Positions 5,971 to 11,657 of a stretch of DNA of 11,657 bases are shown piece by piece. The DNA is from JARRNO01 sp037384885 (GTDB taxonomy: Bacteria > Acidobacteriota > UBA4820 > DSQY01). The notes under the pieces are model-generated. The model was not told where the DNA came from. It worked only from the letters and a program-made list of their open reading frames with translations, and searched no databases. A program made the translations under genes and the position numbers. How positions within the stretch are numbered: position 1 is the stretch's first letter; every line of letters begins with the position of its first letter. Where the stretch lies: assembly GCA_037384885.1 (NCBI GenBank), contig JARRNO010000051.1:1-11657 (forward strand), read 5' to 3'.

Positions 5971-6752
5971 TGATTGGAATCCTGGTGGATGTCACAAAGT
6001 GCACGGGATGTGAAAAGTGTGTGGCTGCCTGTGTTCAAGCAAACCACATCGATCCCGTCGCGGCCGAATTGGACCGGGCGACCGCAAAGGACGGGCTTTC
6101 GGCGAATCTCTTCTGCGCTCTCGAGCCGGTGAAGGGTCGTTATGTCCGCAAGGCCTGCATGCACTGCATCGAACCCGCCTGCGCCGCGGCCTGCCCTGTG
6201 GGCGCCCTCGTCAAGACACCGCTTGGACCGGTGGAATATGACCCAACGAAATGTATCGGCTGCCGCTACTGCATGCTCGCCTGCCCCTACGACATTCCCC
6301 GCTACGAATGGAACCGGACGATGCCCTATGTCCGAAAGTGCACCCTTTGCGTTGAACGCCTCAAAGAAGGCAAAAGGCCCGCGTGCGTCGAGGCCTGCCC
6401 CCACGAAGCGCTGAGCTTCGGCGACAGGGATTTGCTCCTCAGGAAAGCCCGGGCGCTGATCCGCCGCAGACCCAAGCGGTACCTGCCGCGTATCTGGGGC
6501 GCATCGTCCTGGGGCGGGGCCTCGGTGCTCTACGTGTCCGACGTGGATCTGTCGGCGGCTGGATGGCCGCGCACGGCCTCCGCCTCCATTCCCTCCATCA
6601 CAGATCCGCTCATCCGGAAAACCCCGGTGATCGGGCTCACCGTCGGATTCGGATTGTGGGCCTTGATGGCCGTGATCAAGCGGCGTCAGAAACTGATGTC
6701 CGGGAACGGAAAAACGGATGTAAAAACGGACCGGGAGGCAACCGGTGATTGA
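5970..6752 (+). CDS. HmcB/DsrO/HybA-like four [4Fe-4S]-cluster electron-transfer subunit, membrane anchored
   Basis: 260 residues. Sixteen cysteines in four groups (11/14/17/21, 63/66/71/75, 95/98/101/105, 124/127/139/143) give the full ligand set for four [4Fe-4S] clusters, as in HmcB, DsrO, NrfC and HybA. A single C-terminal membrane helix (about 217-237) is followed by KRRQK, like the anchor of HybA. The protein starts directly with the first cluster motif. An in-frame TGA at 5955-5957 rules out an upstream extension, so there is no Tat or Sec signal, unlike the periplasmic relatives. The subunit is therefore predicted to face the cytoplasm unless exported with a partner. Its start overlaps the cytochrome b gene and its end overlaps the next gene by 8 bases. 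It should pass electrons between the NrfD-like subunit and the other Fe-S protein. Confidence 0.92.
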   Translation: MIGILVDVTKCTGCEKCVAACVQANHIDPVAAELDRATAKDGLSANLFCALEPVKGRYVRKACMHCIEPACAAACPVGALVKTPLGPVEYDPTKCIGCRYCMLACPYDIPRYEWNRTMPYVRKCTLCVERLKEGKRPACVEACPHEALSFGDRDLLLRKARALIRRRPKRYLPRIWGASSWGGASVLYVSDVDLSAAGWPRTASASIPSITDPLIRKTPVIGLTVGFGLWALMAVIKRRQKLMSGNGKTDVKTDREATGD

Positions 6753-8727
6753 CCACACGCGGAAGATCAAAGACGTCCTCTGGATCTTCGCTCTGGCCGG
6801 AGCCGTGGCCATCGCATTCAGGCTGTGGTACGGGCTCGGGGCCACCACCAACCTTTCGGACCAGGTCCCGTGGGGTCTGTGGAAAATCTTGAACATGGTG
6901 GCCGGCGTCGCCCTTTCGACCGGCGGCTTCATGGTCGGTTTTCTCGTTTATGTTCTGAAGATCGAGCGGCTTCGCCCCCTGGTCAAGCCCGCCATTCTAA
7001 TCGCCTTTCTGGGATACGGCTCGTCGGGCTTCGCCCTCTTGATGGATATCGGTCTCCCCCACCGGTTCTGGCATCCGATCGTCATGTGGAACGAACAATC
7101 CTTCCTGTTCGAGGTGACGTGGTGCGTCATGCTTTACTTCACCGTCACGATCATCGAGCTGAGTCCGACGGTTCTCGAGCGTCTTCACATCTCAGGGCTC
7201 GCGCGATTTCTTCATCGCATCGCCCCCGGAGTGGTCATCGTGGGAATCTCCCTGTCCTGCCTCCACCACTCCTCGCTGGGCTCCCTGTTCCTCGTCACGC
7301 CGCTGCGCCTTCATGCGTTGTGGTACACCCGGCTGCTTCCGCTTCACTTCATCGTCTCCGCCATGGGCGCGGGTCTCATGGTCGTCGTCCTCGTGAAGCT
7401 CGTTTACGCACGCTTGTACGACCCGGACAGCATCTTCGGGCCGGAAGCCGCGGTGCGGCGAATTCCGCCGCGAACGCCCCCCGGGAAAAACGAGACGCCT
7501 TACGAAGGCCGGGATATGCCCATGCTCAGGCAGATTGCCATGATCGCCTGCGGCATCTTGTCGGCGGGCTTCATATTAAGGGTCGCCGATCTCTTACTCA
7601 CGGGCGCCTATGAGTCCCTCTTTCATCCGACCTGGGAGAGTGGTCTTTATGCCGGTGAGATTCTTAGCCTTTACGTTATTCCCATCATTCTCATGACCAT
7701 TCCTGCAACGCGGAACTCTCCGTCCGGACTGGGTGCGGCGGCTTTCTTCCCGGCTTTGGGACTCGTTGCGAACCGGCTGGACGTGGGCATTTTTGGATAC
7801 TTCAGGAGCGCCGGAAAAACCTATGCACCGTCCGCGGGCGAGTGGGCGCTCAGCCTTGGGGTTGTCGCCGCAGCCGGCCTGGTCTTTCTCTTCCTCTGTG
7901 AGAACTGCTCCGTCTTCGACACCCGGTGGGAAGACCGGCTTGCATCCAGCCGGCGCTTCAACTCCGCCTTCGACAAACTTTCGGGGATTTGGGACAGGGC
8001 CCTCAGGACCGGGTTGCGCCGCGTGACGCTGCTGGCCGTCTTCGTGGTTCCGCTATCCTGGGCCGCCCTTTACCCTCCGTTCCACGGCGAAGGAAGTGTC
8101 CGCGCTATTCCCGTGATCCCGCCCCGCGCGCAGGACACTGAGCGGAAGGTCCTGACGATCATCGGGGACGGAAGAATGCCGGTCGTCTTCAAACACAGCG
8201 AACTCCAGAAGCGGCTTGGAGGGAAGAAATCGTGCGTGAAATGCCACCACCTTTCGCTGCCCCACGACCACTCGACTGCATGCTACCGGTGCCACCGCGA
8301 CATGGAGAGCCCCACACTCATCTTCAACCACGCCGCCCACCTCGACGCCGTGGCGAAGGATAAGAAGCTGAAGGGTGCGCTTCCGGCCAACCGCTCGTGC
8401 TCCTTCTGCCATCCCCCCGGCAAGCCGAAAACGGCAAAGACGGCGAAGCCCTGCATGGAGTGCCACGAGAAAGACATGTCACCGGCCCGCAAACCGCCAG
8501 AAGCTCTTGCGATGGCAACAGCGTGCGGATATCGCGCTGCCCTGCACAAGACCTGCCTGGACTGCCACCGCAAGGAGGCCAAACGCTTGAACAAACCGGA
8601 GATGACCGAGTGCCGGACCTGTCATCCCTCCTCAAAGCGTGCAAGGCCCAAGAGGGCCCCGCAGGCCCCTCAGATCTTGAAGGCACGGGCTTCCGGCGCG
8701 GCCCGGCGCCAGAATGCCGGCGGATGA
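6745..8727 (+). CDS. HmcC/NrfD/HybB-like quinone-interacting membrane subunit fused to a hexaheme cytochrome c domain
   Basis: 660 residues; GTG start at 6745 with GGGAGG at 6733-6738. Residues 1-390 form a polytopic NrfD-family domain. There are about ten helices (near 11-32, 46-71, 80-103, 120-138, 160-184, 198-222, 260-286, 301-320, 328-345, 367-386) and family marks PWGLW (42-46) and CLHHSSLGS (172-180). A further helix (427-445) precedes a soluble tail with six CxxCH heme motifs at C497, C513, C552, C570, C604 and C623. Candidate distal ligands are H484, H507/H509, H529, H532 and H601 (FNHAAH resembles cytochrome c3/c7 types). Ten helices plus one put the tail in the periplasm, where heme attachment occurs. 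In Hmc and Dsr complexes the NrfD-like and cytochrome c subunits are separate genes; here they are one continuous reading frame, and no separate cytochrome gene is present. Heme number is read from motifs; in vivo function is inferred. Confidence 0.9.
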   Translation: MIDHTRKIKDVLWIFALAGAVAIAFRLWYGLGATTNLSDQVPWGLWKILNMVAGVALSTGGFMVGFLVYVLKIERLRPLVKPAILIAFLGYGSSGFALLMDIGLPHRFWHPIVMWNEQSFLFEVTWCVMLYFTVTIIELSPTVLERLHISGLARFLHRIAPGVVIVGISLSCLHHSSLGSLFLVTPLRLHALWYTRLLPLHFIVSAMGAGLMVVVLVKLVYARLYDPDSIFGPEAAVRRIPPRTPPGKNETPYEGRDMPMLRQIAMIACGILSAGFILRVADLLLTGAYESLFHPTWESGLYAGEILSLYVIPIILMTIPATRNSPSGLGAAAFFPALGLVANRLDVGIFGYFRSAGKTYAPSAGEWALSLGVVAAAGLVFLFLCENCSVFDTRWEDRLASSRRFNSAFDKLSGIWDRALRTGLRRVTLLAVFVVPLSWAALYPPFHGEGSVRAIPVIPPRAQDTERKVLTIIGDGRMPVVFKHSELQKRLGGKKSCVKCHHLSLPHDHSTACYRCHRDMESPTLIFNHAAHLDAVAKDKKLKGALPANRSCSFCHPPGKPKTAKTAKPCMECHEKDMSPARKPPEALAMATACGYRAALHKTCLDCHRKEAKRLNKPEMTECRTCHPSSKRARPKRAPQAPQILKARASGAARRQNAGG

Positions 8728-8740
8728 TCGTCGCCAAGAT

Positions 8741-8790
8741 TTTGAATGAAGGCCTTTGCGGAATGTGGACGGTTGGAACCTGCTCCCGCA
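8741..8790. repeat. REP-like repeat, copy C (degenerate)
   Basis: Begins 14 bases after the stop of the hexaheme-fusion gene. It shares TTTGAATGA with 121-129, then aligns with copy A through GGTTGGAACCTGCTCCCGCA (8771-8790) against GGCTGGAAGCCGCTCCCACA, with substitutions that weaken the stem. Same orientation as copies A and B. Confidence 0.5.
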
Positions 8791-8863
8791 CCACCTTCAG
8801 CGATAAGGGAAAGCCCATCCGTATCCATTCACAATGTGCCAGGGAGCCAATGCGAAGAAAAAA

Positions 8864-8914
8864 CTCACCGACTCCCTGTGAAACGGCCGCAGTGGCCGCG
8901 CAGCGGCCGGTGAG
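8864..8914. repeat. Nested inverted repeat (two 7-bp stems)
   Basis: Outer arms CTCACCG (8864-8870) and CGGTGAG (8908-8914) enclose CGGCCGC (8884-8890) and GCGGCCG (8903-8909); arms match perfectly, and the inner and outer right arms overlap by two bases. It could form a strong RNA hairpin about 140 bases after the redox operon's stop and might act in transcript 3'-end formation or stability. Confidence 0.4.
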
Positions 8915-8981
8915 GAAGTAAAGAGCTGGGAGGGAAGAGGTTTTCGCGGGTCTCCCCTGCGGGCAACGCGTTGAGTGATTG

Positions 8982-9225
8982 TCCTTCGCGGGACTCACCC
9001 GAGAGCCGCCAAAGGCGGCTACTTCCCAGCCTCCTAACCTCCTCTCTTTCTTACAACCCCGGCGGGCATCCTGCAAAGACAATTGCCGTTACGGAAAGTC
9101 GCGGATGGAAGCCGCTCCCACAGGGTAGATATGATGGGCTTCGGTCTTTGGCAATCTATGGCCGCTGCGTGAACGGCCGGTGGGAACCGGCCGCTAAACG
9201 GCGCAAAGCGCCGTCCCGCGAAGGA
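8982..9225. repeat. 13-bp inverted repeat bracketing a palindrome-rich segment
   Basis: TCCTTCGCGGGAC (8982-8994) and GTCCCGCGAAGGA (9213-9225) are exact reverse complements. Between them lie REP-like copy B and several short perfect stems. A related TTCGCGGG-CTC sequence occurs at 8943-8957. No transposase is encoded between the arms. Confidence 0.45.
9091..9170. repeat. REP-like repeat, copy B
   Basis: Aligns with copy A (about 141-216) over roughly 77 bases with about a dozen differences and one 1-base gap. The shared core is TGGAAGCCGCTCCCACAG, and GGGCTTCGG, CTTTGGCAA and GCCGCTGCG are also conserved. The outer stem of copy A is lost here and the inner stem has a mismatch, so this copy looks decayed. 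Same orientation as copy A. Confidence 0.7.
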
Positions 9226-9292
9226 TGGCCCGACTATTCTTGAGCAGCCGTCGGCCGTCAGCCGGCAGCCGTCGCGCCGAGTTTCGAGGCGC

Positions 9293-9667
9293 TCACGTCT
9301 TCCCTCTGCCCTCTCCCCTTTTCCCCAGCGCGCCGGCCCCGTACCACCGACCTGTCAGCCGGAGCCAGACCACATACCCGTCGTAGACAAGAAGCGCGGA
9401 AAACAAAAGAACCAGCACCCACATTTCCGTTGAAGGGTGCTCCAGTTTAAAATAGATCAGCACCGCCCCGATGGCGATGAGCGGCGTGATCTTGCCGGCG
9501 GCATAGACCATACGGCCGGGCCACGTCTTGAGAATGGCCCCGGCCCCGCCGGGCCAGCGCGCCGAGATAAAAGCACAGATGAATTTAGCCGCGGCGGCTG
9601 TCAGAAAGGTATCCCACCAGAGAGATGGATTATGTAGTGACAAAAAGTTCACGGCTCCCGCTGTCAT
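9293..9667 (-). CDS. Small membrane protein of unknown function
   Basis: 124 residues from ATG 9667; the same frame is open to 9781, which would add 38 residues that do not look protein-like, so the shorter form is preferred. Neither start has a strong ribosome site. Two or three hydrophobic helices are visible, the clearest being KITPLIAIGAVLIYF and MWVLVLLFSALLVYDGYVVW, with an amphipathic N-terminal helix rich in Ala. The C-terminus (GKRGEGRGKT) is encoded by a purine-rich tract similar to that at 1-22, so the end of the gene may have grown into a repeat. It points towards the redox operon (convergent) and is probably unrelated to it. No family recognised. Confidence 0.5.
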   Translation of the reverse strand: MTAGAVNFLSLHNPSLWWDTFLTAAAAKFICAFISARWPGGAGAILKTWPGRMVYAAGKITPLIAIGAVLIYFKLEHPSTEMWVLVLLFSALLVYDGYVVWLRLTGRWYGAGALGKRGEGRGKT

Positions 9668-9987
9668 TTGTGGGCTGGTCTCCCACTCTGCCGGTCCATA
9701 CAGGAACGCGCCAGACGAAAGTGGTACCCATCTTGCCTTAAAGCACCCTTTTTCGGGTGTCGTGTTCCGAAGAACGAACAAGACTTCACAACAGGACTGT
9801 CACAATTTGTATTTCATACATGGGCGGCGCATACCGGTGAGACGAGAATCTTGAGTGGCGAGGCAGGATGGCCGTTGCAGGAAGCTGGACGAGTCAGTGA
9901 AGGCGCACTCGAAGCGGCGCCGACGATTATTCGCGGCGTTCCAAACAATGATACGGCCCACACGTCGTATATTATTGAGACGAACCG
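9668..9987. other. Gene-free interval
   Basis: Between the small membrane protein and the methyltransferase (both minus strand) no credible gene is seen. A plus-strand frame spans 9668-10018, but it runs into the methyltransferase gene on the other strand and resembles nothing known. There is one weak stem, CACCC/GGGTG near 9748-9763. No clear promoter for the 9667 gene was found. Confidence 0.4.
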
Positions 9988-10770
9988 TCAGGCGAGTTTA
10001 CGCGCTGTCACGCTGTAGACCAGCGGAACATCGTTTCCCTTGTGAGTGAGGTAGTACCTTCCGGGTTCCCGCTCCACCATCCCCTGGAAACAATTGTAGG
10101 GGCTGTATGGAAATTCGTTCACCCGTTCTATGGCGATACCGGCCTCAACCAACGCGTTGATGACGCTCGACATGGGATGCGCCCACGTCGCCAGCTTCGC
10201 CTTGGCACCGGTATCGTTTTCGGTGTAGGTGCCGGTCTCTTCTATGTCCGGCTCCGTCCGGGTGAAGTACGAATATCCCGCCAAGAGATCATAGACCGGA
10301 TGGAACTCGACCATGTAGAACCTGCCGCCGGCAGCAAGGTTTGAAGCCACCACTTCTGCCCATTTTTTCAAATCGGGGAGCCAGCAAATCGCACCGTATG
10401 ACGTGAACACGATTTCGTATGGCTCTGAACTCGTCCGCGTAAAATCGTAGACGCCGGAGCAGACGAACTCCGTCTCCAGCCGGGTTTTATCCGCAAGCTC
10501 CCGGGCCTTCTCGATCGCTGCCGGCGAGATATCGACTCCCGAACAGATGGCGCCTTTGCGGGCCCACGATAAAGTATCCAGACCGAAGTGACACTGCAGA
10601 TGCAGCAGCCTCTTTCCAGCGACGTTCTGAAGCTCCGCCAGTTCGATTTCGCGAAGAGACATTCTGCCGGCCAGAAAGCCTTCCACGTCGTAAAACTTGG
10701 ATTCGGAGTGAATCTTCGCGCGCTCGTCCCACCCGGCGCGGTTCATTTCGAAATACCTGTTGTCTGGCAT
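9988..10770 (-). CDS. Class I SAM-dependent methyltransferase
   Basis: 260 residues, a complete Rossmann-type methyltransferase. Motif I is LLHLQCHFGLDTLSWARKGA (55-74), followed by the acidic end of strand 2 (GVD, 78-80) and a helix ISPAAIEKARELA. A later strand with EIVFTSYGAICWLPDL matches motif IV. The N-terminus NRAGWDERAKIH...FYDVEGF is characteristic of a widespread family whose substrates are mostly unknown. ATG 10770 has GGGAG only two bases upstream, which is close. The ATG at 10746 (residue 9) is an alternative start. There is no membrane segment. The neighbours give no hint of the substrate. Confidence 0.88.
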   Translation of the reverse strand: MPDNRYFEMNRAGWDERAKIHSESKFYDVEGFLAGRMSLREIELAELQNVAGKRLLHLQCHFGLDTLSWARKGAICSGVDISPAAIEKARELADKTRLETEFVCSGVYDFTRTSSEPYEIVFTSYGAICWLPDLKKWAEVVASNLAAGGRFYMVEFHPVYDLLAGYSYFTRTEPDIEETGTYTENDTGAKAKLATWAHPMSSVINALVEAGIAIERVNEFPYSPYNCFQGMVEREPGRYYLTHKGNDVPLVYSVTARKLA

Positions 10771-10864
10771 TGCTCCCTACCCCGGCCTCGCACTCGCCCC
10801 ATCTTCAGCCACCCGATTCGTACCGGCGGACAGCTTCACACTGTCCGGCGCCCTTAAAGGCCGC

Positions 10865-11317
10865 TCAGGTTGATCTGGGCGAGCCGAAGACGGCCCAGTA
10901 GTATTCCCACTTGGAAGCTTCACGCACGACAATCCAGCCCGTGGCCATCGAATACTTAATTCTCAGATATCGAACGTTCATCCCGTCGGCTGGCGCCTTG
11001 CCCTTGAAGCGCACTTCCACGCGGGCCACGATGCTCGAGCCCATCCCATGCCTTGTCACGGAAACGATTTCGAAATTGGCCTCCTGCAAATTCTTTGCAG
11101 TGTTCGAAAGGTAGTCTTTGTTCGCTTCCGGATTGTCCATCGCTTTCTTCATGCCCGGCAATGCAGCCCGCATGGATTCGGCGACCAGCCAATTCTTCAC
11201 CTTTTGCACACCCTGCGACTCGAGCGCCTTGGATTGGGTCTCAAACCGAAACAACACAAAGCTGGCGACCAGGACGAGCACGAGGACCGCGCCCCAACCC
11301 TTCAACTTGAATTTCAT
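10865..11317 (-). CDS. Hypothetical protein with N-terminal membrane anchor or signal peptide
   Basis: 150 residues; ATG 11317 with GGAGG about ten bases upstream. The N-terminus has the form of a signal anchor: basic MKFKLKG, then a hydrophobic stretch GAVLVLVLVASFVLF (residues 9-23), with no clear cleavage or lipobox cysteine. The rest is a soluble domain with a helical region (about 38-80) and a beta-rich end (FEIVSVTRHGMGSSIVARVEVRF, then RYLRIKYSMATGWIVV). This layout is common in small periplasmic proteins of the NTF2-like or DUF4864 sort, but no family can be named. It is separated by 94 bases from both the methyltransferase and the DUF4190-like gene, so co-transcription is possible but not shown. 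Confidence 0.7.
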   Translation of the reverse strand: MKFKLKGWGAVLVLVLVASFVLFRFETQSKALESQGVQKVKNWLVAESMRAALPGMKKAMDNPEANKDYLSNTAKNLQEANFEIVSVTRHGMGSSIVARVEVRFKGKAPADGMNVRYLRIKYSMATGWIVVREASKWEYYWAVFGSPRST

Positions 11318-11411
11318 CGGCCCAACACCTCCCCGTCAGCCCGCCCGGCAAGCACAGGGCGGCATTCCAATGCGGCTGCGCCCGGCAAGAACCGGCGCAC
11401 AGAAAATCATT

Positions 11412-11657
11412 CTAGCCGTGGGAAGCGATCATCCCCACCAACAGTAATATCCATAACGCGGCGAAGAAGGCGCCGCAAATGATACCGATCCAGGCGTGCA
11501 CGGCGCCTTTGACGGCCGGGTGCTGTTTTCTCTTACGCAGCCCGGCGATTCCCAAAATGAACGCCGCGATTCCCAGCAAGATCCCCAGCATGGGGATGAC
11601 GGCGAACAGGCCCAAATAATAGGCCACCAGCGCCGGCCAGTTCTTGTACGGGATAAC
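11412..11657 (-). CDS. DUF4190-like small membrane protein (5' end outside the window)
   Basis: At least 81 residues visible; the frame is open to the right edge, so the start is probably beyond it. A GTG at 11627 is possible but would cut off residues typical of the family (IPYKNWPALVAYYLG). Two hydrophobic helices are seen: LFAVIPMLGILLGIAAFILGIAG, followed by a basic loop (LRKRKQHPAVKGAVHAWIGI) and a second helix (GAFFAALWILLLVGMI). The helix-GLRKRK-KG-HAWIGI-helix pattern matches DUF4190 proteins, whose function is unknown. Such proteins often follow a proline-rich or zinc-ribbon N-terminus, which would lie outside the window. Confidence 0.75.
   Translation of the reverse strand, partial: VIPYKNWPALVAYYLGLFAVIPMLGILLGIAAFILGIAGLRKRKQHPAVKGAVHAWIGIICGAFFAALWILLLVGMIASHG

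Larger units (their letters stand above)
8728..9292. other. Gene-free, palindrome-rich interval
   Basis: No credible gene on either strand; open frames here lack ribosome sites and protein-like composition. It holds two degenerate REP-like copies (8741-8790 and 9091-9170) and several perfect stems. These include CGGCCGC/GCGGCCG (8884-8890/8903-8909) inside CTCACCG/CGGTGAG (8864-8870/8908-8914), AGCCGCC/GGCGGCT near 9005-9021, GGCCGGT/ACCGGCC near 9175-9192 and ACGGCGC/GCGCCGT near 9198-9214. A 13-bp inverted repeat links 8982-8994 with 9213-9225. It separates the redox operon from convergent genes. No stem is followed by a T-run, so no classic intrinsic terminator can be named. Confidence 0.6.

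Noticed and set aside
5805..6932. 375-codon minus-strand open frame across three redox genes
   Set aside because: It overlaps three well-supported plus-strand genes and has no recognisable domain or ribosome site.
9005..9021. AGCCGCC/GGCGGCT stem considered as an intrinsic terminator for the redox operon
   Set aside because: No T-run follows on either strand and it is almost 280 bases past the stop codon; it is better grouped with the palindrome cluster.
8324..9082. 252-codon minus-strand frame running from the cytochrome domain into the gene-free interval
   Set aside because: It lies antisense to heme-binding codons and through REP-like palindromes; composition is arginine- and serine-rich without motifs.
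8728..9292. CRISPR array
   Set aside because: The repeats here are few, imperfect, irregularly spaced and palindromic; there is no regular repeat-spacer pattern and no cas gene.
9668..10018. 116-codon plus-strand frame between the small membrane gene and the methyltransferase
   Set aside because: No ribosome site, no family resemblance, and its 3' end overlaps the methyltransferase gene on the other strand.

Overview
The window looks like a piece of a GC-rich anaerobe chromosome, most likely a sulfate-reducing or syntrophic member of the Desulfobacterota. That is an inference from gene content only: an Hmc/Dsr-type membrane redox complex with an HdrD-like subunit, multiheme cytochrome c, a sigma-54 activator and NifX/DUF1847 proteins. 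No rRNA or tRNA is present to fix the taxonomy. A run of 44 Ns (1112-1155) marks an assembly gap inside the regulator gene.

Layout. 1-222: no gene, one well-formed REP-like palindrome. 223-3312 (minus): a three-gene operon with ATGA stop/start overlaps. It encodes, in transcription order, a NifX-like + DUF1847 fusion protein, a UspA-like protein, and a PAS-AAA+-Fis sigma-54 activator. 3313-3798: a divergent control region. It has a good -24/-12 sigma-54 promoter facing each way (minus 3351-3336, plus 3735-3750) and a paired GTCGCATGC site roughly midway between them (3539-3586). 3799-8727 (plus): a tightly coupled four-gene operon. It encodes an HmcF/DsrK/HdrD-like CCG iron-sulfur protein, a NarI/HmcE/DsrM-like cytochrome b subunit, a four-cluster ferredoxin-like subunit with a C-terminal anchor, and an HmcC/NrfD-like quinone-interacting subunit fused to a six-heme cytochrome c domain. 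8728-9292: no gene, dense in palindromes, with two further degenerate copies of the REP-like repeat. 9293-11657 (minus): unrelated-looking single genes, namely a small membrane protein, a SAM methyltransferase, a signal-anchored hypothetical protein and a partial DUF4190-like membrane protein.

How it may work together. The four plus-strand proteins should form a transmembrane complex. Electrons would pass between a periplasmic multiheme cytochrome, the quinone pool and membrane hemes, and a cytoplasmic HdrD-like thiol/disulfide (or similar two-electron) site. The usual separate cytochrome subunit (HmcA or DsrJ) is absent, and its role appears to be taken by the hexaheme tail of the NrfD-like protein. 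The divergent operon encodes a sigma-54 activator with a cysteine-bearing PAS sensor next to two sigma-54 promoters. The simplest model is a self-contained, redox-controlled module in which the activator binds the paired central site and switches on both operons. The roles of the NifX-DUF1847 and UspA-like proteins are unknown; co-transcription with the activator suggests sensing, metal or Fe-S handling, or stress coupling.
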